A stretch of DNA of 64,000 bases. Source: Acanthococcus lagerstroemiae. Lineage: Eukaryota > Arthropoda > Insecta > Hemiptera > Eriococcidae. Positions 1-9,260 of the stretch are shown piece after piece. Location of the stretch: the NCBI GenBank assembly GCA_031841125.1, contig JAJSSI010000056.1:18062-82061 (forward strand), read 5' to 3'. A program made the translations under genes and the position numbers. Below the pieces are notes generated by a model. It saw only the letters and a program-made list of their open reading frames with translations. It searched no databases and was not told the DNA's origin. Within the stretch, counting starts at the first letter, position 1, and every line of letters begins with the position of its first letter.

Positions 1-331
1 TTCGCCAAATTACCAAGATGCACTCGAAAATGTGGTCAAAAAATCACTTTAGGTAAATTTTGGTAACAGATTCGAGTTCGCTTCGAAAAATTGAGTAATC
101 TGACCCAGCGCCGACGCCGAAGCTCTCCGAAAATTTTTTCGCCCAAAAAAACGCATGATGTATAGTATGGAGAAATTTTCAAAATTTTCAAAAATAAAAA
201 ATTTTGATTTGAAGACTGTTTAATACTCAGTTTTTCACGCTGAGTCCGAATTTGTTGTTCAAATTCGGCGGGGACGCTCCGCTGTCGAGATACACTCGAA
301 AACGTGGTCAAAATATTTTTCTGTCAGCGCC
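1..331 (+). repeat. Partial monomer at left window edge
   Basis: This is the last 331 bases of a 643-type monomer. It carries two AATTTTCAA copies and the full 29-bp hairpin segment. It shows no decay relative to the interior copies, so the array very probably continues leftwards beyond the window. Confidence 0.95.
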
Positions 332-345
332 TTCAACGCGTTGAA
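332..345. other. 14-bp perfect palindrome, once per monomer
   Basis: TTCAACGCGTTGAA is its own reverse complement and contains the hexamer ACGCGT (the MluI recognition sequence). I found one copy per unit, and it is intact even in the degenerate copies at the right end. The two-fold symmetry is what a homodimeric DNA-binding protein would recognise, but no such function is shown here. The position is given for the reference monomer. Confidence 0.9.
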
Positions 346-393
346 TATGCCACACATCGCACGCCAATTGACGTTTTCCAAATCTCTATTTCT

Positions 394-558
394 CTGGGGC
401 GAACCAACAATTTGCTAATAATTTTGGAATGGAGATAGCTAGAGCAGTGCGGTTTGAAATTTTGGATACAGGAGATAATTTTGAATAAGACGTACTTTTC
501 AGTTTTGCTCAAGCAGCCTCCAATCAAAAGATTTTGGCCTTTTATCAGTTCGCCCCAG
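394..558. repeat. 11-bp inverted repeat with 143-bp spacer
   Basis: CTGGGGCGAAC at 394-404 is the exact reverse complement of GTTCGCCCCAG at 548-558. The pairing stops at both ends of the arms (only a G-T wobble could extend it outward). It recurs in every monomer. It could be chance in a unit of this size or a remnant of an old inverted duplication. Confidence 0.75.
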
Positions 559-658
559 GAAATTCGCAACATTGAAAACGCATATTGGTGCGAATTGTAT
601 TGCAGATCCGACGAGTTTAAGGCGTTTCTACATTTTTCAGAAATTCGCCAAATTACCA

Positions 659-687
659 AGATGCACTCGAAAATGTGGTCAAAAAAT
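659..687 (+). repeat. Internal near-repeat, copy A
   Basis: This 29-base stretch, containing CACTCGAAAATGTGGTCAAA, matches 931-959 at 26 of 29 positions. The similarity stops sharply at both sides. Within one monomer the two copies lie 272 bp apart. It suggests that the present unit was built partly by an old internal duplication. Confidence 0.8.
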
Positions 688-816
688 CACTTTAGGTAAA
701 TTTTGGTAACAGATTCGAGTTCGCTTCGAAAAATTGAGTAATCTGACCCAGCGCCGACGCCGAAGCTCTCCGAAAATTTTTTCGCCCAAAAAAACGCATG
801 ATGTATAGTATGGAGA

Positions 817-834
817 AATTTTCAAAATTTTCAA
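817..834 (+). repeat. Tandem 9-mer AATTTTCAA, two copies (one copy in 634-bp monomers)
   Basis: AATTTTCAA is present twice in a row here. In the 634-bp class it is present once, and this alone explains the 9-bp difference between the two main length classes. Gain or loss by replication slippage or unequal exchange is the simple explanation. The 9-bp step is a multiple of three, but this has no coding meaning because the nearby 29-bp deletion ignores frame. Confidence 0.95.
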
Positions 835-867
835 AAATAAAAAATTTTGATTTGAAGACTGTTTAAT

Positions 868-942
868 ACTCAGTTTTTCACGCTGAGTCCGAATTTGTTG
901 TTCAAATTCGGCGGGGACGCTCCGCTGTCGAGATACACTCGA
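868..942. other. Cluster of four tandem stem-loops
   Basis: Four adjacent inverted repeats lie end to end. Stem 1 pairs ACTCAG (868-873) with CTGAGT (883-888) over a 9-nt loop. Stem 2 pairs CCGAATTTG (889-897) with CAAATTCGG (903-911) over a 5-nt loop. Stem 3 spans 911-925 (GCGGGG with GCTCCGC, one G-T mismatch, 3-nt loop). Stem 4 pairs TCGAG (928-932) with CTCGA (938-942) over 5 nt. Stem 2 is a perfect 9-bp stem. The cluster recurs in each full-length monomer and is the site of most length changes in the array. No T-run follows on either strand, so it does not look like a bacterial terminator. Confidence 0.85.
881..909 (+). repeat. 29-bp indel segment (absent from 614- and 605-bp monomers)
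   Basis: These 29 bases are cleanly missing in the 614- and 605-bp monomers, where TTTTTCA is joined directly to GGCGGGG. The segment covers the 3' arm of stem 1 and all of stem 2 except its final GG. The length is not a multiple of three, so the loss shifts every reading frame across it. Confidence 0.95.
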
Positions 943-959
943 AAACGTGGTCAAAATAT
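931..959 (+). repeat. Internal near-repeat, copy B
   Basis: Partner of 659-687, with three differences (G to A, T to C and A to T). It overlaps the last stem-loop of the hairpin cluster. In the degenerate copy near 62990 it has lost one A. Confidence 0.8.
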
Positions 960-1617
960 TTTTCTGTCAGCGCCTTCAACGCGTTGAATATGCCACACAT
1001 CGCACGCCAATTGACGTTTTCCAAATCTCTATTTCTCTGGGGCGAACCAACAATTTGCTAATAATTTTGGAATGGAGATAGCTAGAGCAGTGCGGTTTGA
1101 AATTTTGGATACAGGAGATAATTTTGAATAAGACGTACTTTTCAGTTTTGCTCAAGCAGCCTCCAATCAAAAGATTTTGGCCTTTTATCAGTTCGCCCCA
1201 GGAAATTCGCAACATTGAAAACGCATATTGGTGCGAATTGTATTGCAGATCCGACGAGTTTAAGGCGTTTCTACATTTTTCAGAAATTCGCCAAATTACC
1301 AAGATGCACTCGAAAATGTGGTCAAAAAATCACTTTAGGTAAATTTTGGTAACAGATTCGAGTTCGCTTCGAAAAATTGAGTAATCTGACCCAGCGCCGA
1401 CGCCGAAGCTCTCCGAAAATTTTTTCGCCCAAAAAAACGCATGATGTATAGTATGGAGAAATTTTCAAAATTTTCAAAAATAAAAAATTTTGATTTGAAG
1501 ACTGTTTAATACTCAGTTTTTCACGCTGAGTCCGAATTTGTTGTTCAAATTCGGCGGGGACGCTCCGCTGTCGAGATACACTCGAAAACGTGGTCAAAAT
1601 ATTTTTCTGTCAGCGCC

Positions 1618-2247
1618 TTCAACGCGTTGAATATGCCACACATCGCACGCCAATTGACGTTTTCCAAATCTCTATTTCTCTGGGGCGAACCAACAATTTG
1701 CTAATAATTTTGGAATGGAGATAGCTAGAGCAGTGCGGTTTGAAATTTTGGATACAGGAGATAATTTTGAATAAGACGTACTTTTCAGTTTTGCTCAAGC
1801 AGCCTCCAATCAAAAGATTTTGGCCTTTTATCAGTTCGCCCCAGGAAATTCGCAACATTGAAAACGCATATTGGTGCGAATTGTATTGCAGATCCGACGA
1901 GTTTAAGGCGTTTCTACATTTTTCAGAAATTCGCCAAATTACCAAGATGCACTCGAAAATGTGGTCAAAAAATCACTTTAGGTAAATTTTGGTAACAGAT
2001 TCGAGTTCGCTTCGAAAAATTGAGTAATCTGACCCAGCGCCGACGCCGAAGCTCTCCGAAAATTTTTTCGCCCAAAAAAACGCATGATGTATAGTATGGA
2101 GAAATTTTCAAAATTTTCAAAAATAAAAATTTGAAGACTGTTTAATACTCAGTTTTTCACGCTGAGTCCGAATTTTTGTTCAGGCGGGGACGCTCCGCTG
2201 TCGAGATACACTCGAAAACGTGGTCAAAATATTTTTCTGTCAGCGCC
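1618..2247 (+). repeat. Variant monomer m3, 630 bp
   Basis: Relative to the 643-bp form it has lost 7 bp in the A/T-rich run (about 2121-2135), 1 bp in the first arm of stem 2 and 5 bp (AATTC) from the second arm. The last loss ends at the same GGCGGGG boundary (2183) used by the 29-bp deletion, again joined to a TTCA. Confidence 0.93.
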
Positions 2248-5200
2248 TTCAACGCGTTGAATATGCCACACATCGCACGCCAATTGACGTTTTCCAAATC
2301 TCTATTTCTCTGGGGCGAACCAACAATTTGCTAATAATTTTGGAATGGAGATAGCTAGAGCAGTGCGGTTTGAAATTTTGGATACAGGAGATAATTTTGA
2401 ATAAGACGTACTTTTCAGTTTTGCTCAAGCAGCCTCCAATCAAAAGATTTTGGCCTTTTATCAGTTCGCCCCAGGAAATTCGCAACATTGAAAACGCATA
2501 TTGGTGCGAATTGTATTGCAGATCCGACGAGTTTAAGGCGTTTCTACATTTTTCAGAAATTCGCCAAATTACCAAGATGCACTCGAAAATGTGGTCAAAA
2601 AATCACTTTAGGTAAATTTTGGTAACAGATTCGAGTTCGCTTCGAAAAATTGAGTAATCTGACCCAGCGCCGACGCCGAAGCTCTCCGAAAATTTTTTCG
2701 CCCAAAAAAACGCATGATGTATAGTATGGAGAAATTTTCAAAATTTTCAAAAATAAAAAATTTTGATTTGAAGACTGTTTAATACTCAGTTTTTCACGCT
2801 GAGTCCGAATTTGTTGTTCAAATTCGGCGGGGACGCTCCGCTGTCGAGATACACTCGAAAACGTGGTCAAAATATTTTTCTGTCAGCGCCTTCAACGCGT
2901 TGAATATGCCACACATCGCACGCCAATTGACGTTTTCCAAATCTCTATTTCTCTGGGGCGAACCAACAATTTGCTAATAATTTTGGAATGGAGATAGCTA
3001 GAGCAGTGCGGTTTGAAATTTTGGATACAGGAGATAATTTTGAATAAGACGTACTTTTCAGTTTTGCTCAAGCAGCCTCCAATCAAAAGATTTTGGCCTT
3101 TTATCAGTTCGCCCCAGGAAATTCGCAACATTGAAAACGCATATTGGTGCGAATTGTATTGCAGATCCGACGAGTTTAAGGCGTTTCTACATTTTTCAGA
3201 AATTCGCCAAATTACCAAGATGCACTCGAAAATGTGGTCAAAAAATCACTTTAGGTAAATTTTGGTAACAGATTCGAGTTCGCTTCGAAAAATTGAGTAA
3301 TCTGACCCAGCGCCGACGCCGAAGCTCTCCGAAAATTTTTTCGCCCAAAAAAACGCATGATGTATAGTATGGAGAAATTTTCAAAAATAAAAAATTTTGA
3401 TTTGAAGACTGTTTAATACTCAGTTTTTCACGCTGAGTCCGAATTTGTTGTTCAAATTCGGCGGGGACGCTCCGCTGTCGAGATACACTCGAAAACGTGG
3501 TCAAAATATTTTTCTGTCAGCGCCTTCAACGCGTTGAATATGCCACACATCGCACGCCAATTGACGTTTTCCAAATCTCTATTTCTCTGGGGCGAACCAA
3601 CAATTTGCTAATAATTTTGGAATGGAGATAGCTAGAGCAGTGCGGTTTGAAATTTTGGATACAGGAGATAATTTTGAATAAGACGTACTTTTCAGTTTTG
3701 CTCAAGCAGCCTCCAATCAAAAGATTTTGGCCTTTTATCAGTTCGCCCCAGGAAATTCGCAACATTGAAAACGCATATTGGTGCGAATTGTATTGCAGAT
3801 CCGACGAGTTTAAGGCGTTTCTACATTTTTCAGAAATTCGCCAAATTACCAAGATGCACTCGAAAATGTGGTCAAAAAATCACTTTAGGTAAATTTTGGT
3901 AACAGATTCGAGTTCGCTTCGAAAAATTGAGTAATCTGACCCAGCGCCGACGCCGAAGCTCTCCGAAAATTTTTTCGCCCAAAAAAACGCATGATGTATA
4001 GTATGGAGAAATTTTCAAAATTTTCAAAAATAAAAAATTTTGATTTGAAGACTGTTTAATACTCAGTTTTTCACGCTGAGTCCGAATTTGTTGTTCAAAT
4101 TCGGCGGGGACGCTCCGCTGTCGAGATACACTCGAAAACGTGGTCAAAATATTTTTCTGTCAGCGCCTTCAACGCGTTGAATATGCCACACATCGCACGC
4201 CAATTGACGTTTTCCAAATCTCTATTTCTCTGGGGCGAACCAACAATTTGCTAATAATTTTGGAATGGAGATAGCTAGAGCAGTGCGGTTTGAAATTTTG
4301 GATACAGGAGATAATTTTGAATAAGACGTACTTTTCAGTTTTGCTCAAGCAGCCTCCAATCAAAAGATTTTGGCCTTTTATCAGTTCGCCCCAGGAAATT
4401 CGCAACATTGAAAACGCATATTGGTGCGAATTGTATTGCAGATCCGACGAGTTTAAGGCGTTTCTACATTTTTCAGAAATTCGCCAAATTACCAAGATGC
4501 ACTCGAAAATGTGGTCAAAAAATCACTTTAGGTAAATTTTGGTAACAGATTCGAGTTCGCTTCGAAAAATTGAGTAATCTGACCCAGCGCCGACGCCGAA
4601 GCTCTCCGAAAATTTTTTCGCCCAAAAAAACGCATGATGTATAGTATGGAGAAATTTTCAAAATTTTCAAAAATAAAAAATTTTGATTTGAAGACTGTTT
4701 AATACTCAGTTTTTCACGCTGAGTCCGAATTTGTTGTTCAAATTCGGCGGGGACGCTCCGCTGTCGAGATACACTCGAAAACGTGGTCAAAATATTTTTC
4801 TGTCAGCGCCTTCAACGCGTTGAATATGCCACACATCGCACGCCAATTGACGTTTTCCAAATCTCTATTTCTCTGGGGCGAACCAACAATTTGCTAATAA
4901 TTTTGGAATGGAGATAGCTAGAGCAGTGCGGTTTGAAATTTTGGATACAGGAGATAATTTTGAATAAGACGTACTTTTCAGTTTTGCTCAAGCAGCCTCC
5001 AATCAAAAGATTTTGGCCTTTTATCAGTTCGCCCCAGGAAATTCGCAACATTGAAAACGCATATTGGTGCGAATTGTATTGCAGATCCGACGAGTTTAAG
5101 GCGTTTCTACATTTTTCAGAAATTCGCCAAATTACCAAGATGCACTCGAAAATGTGGTCAAAAAATCACTTTAGGTAAATTTTGGTAACAGATTCGAGTT

Positions 5201-6739
5201 CGCTTCGAAAAATTGAGTAATCTGACCCAGCGCCGACGCCGAAGCTCTCCGAAAATTTTTTCGCCCAAAAAAACGCATGATGTATAGTATGGAGAAATTT
5301 TCAAAATTTTCAAAAATAAAAAATTTTGATTTGAAGACTGTTTAATACTCAGTTTTTCACGCTGAGTCCGAATTTGTTGTTCAAATTCGGCGGGGACGCT
5401 CCGCTGTCGAGATACACTCGAAAACGTGGTCAAAATATTTTTCTGTCAGCGCCTTCAACGCGTTGAATATGCCACACATCGCACGCCAATTGACGTTTTC
5501 CAAATCTCTATTTCTCTGGGGCGAACCAACAATTTGCTAATAATTTTGGAATGGAGATAGCTAGAGCAGTGCGGTTTGAAATTTTGGATACAGGAGATAA
5601 TTTTGAATAAGACGTACTTTTCAGTTTTGCTCAAGCAGCCTCCAATCAAAAGATTTTGGCCTTTTATCAGTTCGCCCCAGGAAATTCGCAACATTGAAAA
5701 CGCATATTGGTGCGAATTGTATTGCAGATCCGACGAGTTTAAGGCGTTTCTACATTTTTCAGAAATTCGCCAAATTACCAAGATGCACTCGAAAATGTGG
5801 TCAAAAAATCACTTTAGGTAAATTTTGGTAACAGATTCGAGTTCGCTTCGAAAAATTGAGTAATCTGACCCAGCGCCGACGCCGAAGCTCTCCGAAAATT
5901 TTTTCGCCCAAAAAAACGCATGATGTATAGTATGGAGAAATTTTCAAAATTTTCAAAAATAAAAAATTTTGATTTGAAGACTGTTTAATACTCAGTTTTT
6001 CACGCTGAGTCCGAATTTGTTGTTCAAATTCGGCGGGGACGCTCCGCTGTCGAGATACACTCGAAAACGTGGTCAAAATATTTTTCTGTCAGCGCCTTCA
6101 ACGCGTTGAATATGCCACACATCGCACGCCAATTGACGTTTTCCAAATCTCTATTTCTCTGGGGCGAACCAACAATTTGCTAATAATTTTGGAATGGAGA
6201 TAGCTAGAGCAGTGCGGTTTGAAATTTTGGATACAGGAGATAATTTTGAATAAGACGTACTTTTCAGTTTTGCTCAAGCAGCCTCCAATCAAAAGATTTT
6301 GGCCTTTTATCAGTTCGCCCCAGGAAATTCGCAACATTGAAAACGCATATTGGTGCGAATTGTATTGCAGATCCGACGAGTTTAAGGCGTTTCTACATTT
6401 TTCAGAAATTCGCCAAATTACCAAGATGCACTCGAAAATGTGGTCAAAAAATCACTTTAGGTAAATTTTGGTAACAGATTCGAGTTCGCTTCGAAAAATT
6501 GAGTAATCTGACCCAGCGCCGACGCCGAAGCTCTCCGAAAATTTTTTCGCCCAAAAAAACGCATGATGTATAGTATGGAGAAATTTTCAAAATTTTCAAA
6601 AATAAAAAATTTTGATTTGAAGACTGTTTAATACTCAGTTTTTCACGCTGAGTCCGAATTTGTTGTTCAAATTCGGCGGGGACGCTCCGCTGTCGAGATA
6701 CACTCGAAAACGTGGTCAAAATATTTTTCTGTCAGCGCC

Positions 6740-7351
6740 TTCAACGCGTTGAATATGCCACACATCGCACGCCAATTGACGTTTTCCAAATCTCTATTTC
6801 TCTGGGGCGAACCAACAATTTGCTAATAATTTTGGAATGGAGATAGCTAGAGCAGTGCGGTTTGAAATTTTGGATACAGGAGATAATTTTGAATAAGACG
6901 TACTTTTCAGTTTTGCTCAAGCAGCCTCCAATCAAAAGATTTTGGCCTTTTATCAGTTCGCCCCAGGAAATTCGCAACATTGAAAACGCATATTGGTGCG
7001 AATTGTATTGCAGATCCGACGAGTTTAAGGCGTTTCTACATTTTTCAGAAATTCGCCAAATTACCAAGATGCACTCGAAAATGTGGTCAAAAAATCACTT
7101 TAGGTAAATTTTGGTAACAGATTCGAGTTCGCTTCGAAAAATTGAGTAATCTGACCCAGCGCCGACGCCGAAGCTCTCCGAAAATTTTTTCGCCCAAAAA
7201 AACGCATGATGTATAGTATGGAGAAATTTTCAAAATTTTCAAAAATAAAATTTTGATTTGAAGACTGTTTAATACTCAGTTTTTCAGGCGGGGACGCTCC
7301 GCTGTCGAGATACACTCGAAAACGTGGTCAAAATATTTTTCTGTCAGCGCC
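6740..7351 (+). repeat. Variant monomer m11, 612 bp
   Basis: It combines the clean 29-bp deletion (junction near 7287) with a loss of two A residues from the A/T-rich run near 7245. It is the leftmost deletion copy in the window. Confidence 0.93.
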
Positions 7352-8637
7352 TTCAACGCGTTGAATATGCCACACATCGCACGCCAATTGACGTTTTCCA
7401 AATCTCTATTTCTCTGGGGCGAACCAACAATTTGCTAATAATTTTGGAATGGAGATAGCTAGAGCAGTGCGGTTTGAAATTTTGGATACAGGAGATAATT
7501 TTGAATAAGACGTACTTTTCAGTTTTGCTCAAGCAGCCTCCAATCAAAAGATTTTGGCCTTTTATCAGTTCGCCCCAGGAAATTCGCAACATTGAAAACG
7601 CATATTGGTGCGAATTGTATTGCAGATCCGACGAGTTTAAGGCGTTTCTACATTTTTCAGAAATTCGCCAAATTACCAAGATGCACTCGAAAATGTGGTC
7701 AAAAAATCACTTTAGGTAAATTTTGGTAACAGATTCGAGTTCGCTTCGAAAAATTGAGTAATCTGACCCAGCGCCGACGCCGAAGCTCTCCGAAAATTTT
7801 TTCGCCCAAAAAAACGCATGATGTATAGTATGGAGAAATTTTCAAAATTTTCAAAAATAAAAAATTTTGATTTGAAGACTGTTTAATACTCAGTTTTTCA
7901 CGCTGAGTCCGAATTTGTTGTTCAAATTCGGCGGGGACGCTCCGCTGTCGAGATACACTCGAAAACGTGGTCAAAATATTTTTCTGTCAGCGCCTTCAAC
8001 GCGTTGAATATGCCACACATCGCACGCCAATTGACGTTTTCCAAATCTCTATTTCTCTGGGGCGAACCAACAATTTGCTAATAATTTTGGAATGGAGATA
8101 GCTAGAGCAGTGCGGTTTGAAATTTTGGATACAGGAGATAATTTTGAATAAGACGTACTTTTCAGTTTTGCTCAAGCAGCCTCCAATCAAAAGATTTTGG
8201 CCTTTTATCAGTTCGCCCCAGGAAATTCGCAACATTGAAAACGCATATTGGTGCGAATTGTATTGCAGATCCGACGAGTTTAAGGCGTTTCTACATTTTT
8301 CAGAAATTCGCCAAATTACCAAGATGCACTCGAAAATGTGGTCAAAAAATCACTTTAGGTAAATTTTGGTAACAGATTCGAGTTCGCTTCGAAAAATTGA
8401 GTAATCTGACCCAGCGCCGACGCCGAAGCTCTCCGAAAATTTTTTCGCCCAAAAAAACGCATGATGTATAGTATGGAGAAATTTTCAAAATTTTCAAAAA
8501 TAAAAAATTTTGATTTGAAGACTGTTTAATACTCAGTTTTTCACGCTGAGTCCGAATTTGTTGTTCAAATTCGGCGGGGACGCTCCGCTGTCGAGATACA
8601 CTCGAAAACGTGGTCAAAATATTTTTCTGTCAGCGCC
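7352..8637 (+). repeat. Subarray m12-m13, two 643-bp copies
   Basis: Two standard 643-bp monomers between two variant copies, with no other change seen. Confidence 0.95.
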
Positions 8638-9260
8638 TTCAACGCGTTGAATATGCCACACATCGCACGCCAATTGACGTTTTCCAAATCTCTATTTCTC
8701 TGGGGCGAACCAACAATTTGCTAATAATTTTGGAATGGAGATAGCTAGAGCAGTGCGGTTTGAAATTTTGGATACAGGAGATAATTTTGAATAAGACGTA
8801 CTTTTCAGTTTTGCTCAAGCAGCCTCCAATCAAAAGATTTTGGCCTTTTATCAGTTCGCCCCAGGAAATTCGCAACATTGAAAACGCATATTGGTGCGAA
8901 TTGTATTGCAGATCCGACGAGTTTAAGGCGTTTCTACATTTTTCAGAAATTCGCCAAATTACCAAGATGCACTCGAAAATGTGGTCAAAAAATCACTTTA
9001 GGTAAATTTTGGTAACAGATTCGAGTTCGCTTCGAAAAATTGAGTAATCTGACCCAGCGCCGACGCCGAAGCTCTCCGAAAATTTTTTCGCCCAAAAAAA
9101 CGCATGATGTATAGTATGGAGAAATTTTCAAAATTTTCAAAAATAAAAAATTTTGATTTGAAGACTGTTTAATACTCAGTTTTTCAGCTTTTTCAGGCGG
9201 GGACGCTCCGCTGTCGAGATACACTCGAAAACGTGGTCAAAATATTTTTCTGTCAGCGCC
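8638..9260 (+). repeat. Variant monomer m14, 623 bp, deletion with 9-bp filler
   Basis: The 29-bp segment is missing, but nine bases (GCTTTTTCA, 9187-9195) sit at the junction before GGCGGGG. Seven of the nine repeat the flanking TTTTTCA, so the filler looks copied from the adjacent sequence. Confidence 0.93.

Larger units (their letters stand above)
332..974 (+). repeat. Reference monomer (m1), 643-bp class
   Basis: First complete unit, used here as the map for all copies. Landmarks: 14-bp palindrome at 332-345; arms of an 11-bp inverted repeat at 394-404 and 548-558; two 29-bp near-repeats at 659-687 and 931-959 (26 of 29 positions match); tandem AATTTTCAA 9-mers at 817-834; an A/T-rich run to about 853; then four consecutive stem-loops between 868 and 942. 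No reading frame in it has features of a real gene: the long frames start at TTG codons and overlap on opposite strands. Confidence 0.95.
332..6739 (+). repeat. Subarray m1-m10, mainly 643-bp copies
   Basis: Ten monomers: eight of 643 bp, one of 630 bp (m3, 1618-2247) and one of 634 bp (m5, 2891-3524). It is the part of the window richest in the two-9-mer form. Confidence 0.95.

Noticed and set aside
36..311. 91/88-codon minus-strand reading frame in each monomer
   Set aside because: It begins at TTG and contains no ATG. The 29-bp loss changes its frame and start freely in 16 copies, and a single extra A at 52692-52699 shifts it, so there is no sign of coding constraint.
333..659. 108-codon minus-strand reading frame, repeated about every 634-643 bp with identical translation in the first 98 copies
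   Set aside because: It begins at a TTG codon; the first ATG would leave 79 codons. Its identity between copies only reflects identical DNA, it overlaps an opposite-strand frame, and I recognise no domain. No promoter or coding signal separates it from its surroundings.
454..699. 81-codon plus-strand reading frame in each monomer
   Set aside because: It begins at TTG, and the only ATG codons lie near its end. It lies almost wholly across the 108-codon minus-strand frame, and no family is recognisable.
889..911. Stem-loop 2 as a rho-independent terminator
   Set aside because: The stem is A/T-rich at its centre and is followed by a G/C-rich stretch rather than a T-run on the + strand; there is no suitable T-run directly after it on the - strand either.
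332..974. Tandem 5S rRNA or spliced-leader RNA gene unit
   Set aside because: The unit length would fit, and there are short look-alikes (AATTACCAAG near 651-660; AATTTTGGAA near 421-429, resembling an Sm-site region). However, no 5S internal promoter sequence is visible, and the leader, donor site, Sm site and 3' hairpin of an SL RNA are not present in the right order and spacing.
332..974. CENP-B box in the satellite monomer
   Set aside because: Several TTCG-N4-A starts exist, but none is followed by the CGGG half of the consensus TTCGNNNNANNCGGG.
332..974. Telomeric repeat tract
   Set aside because: Only isolated TTAGG-like pentamers occur, such as in CTTTAGGTAAA; there is no tandem run of any telomere motif.
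332..974. Nucleosome-phased unit (634-643 bp as four nucleosome repeats)
   Set aside because: Dividing the period by four gives about 159-161 bp, but the 614-, 605- and 616-bp classes break the relation, and nothing in the sequence supports it beyond arithmetic.
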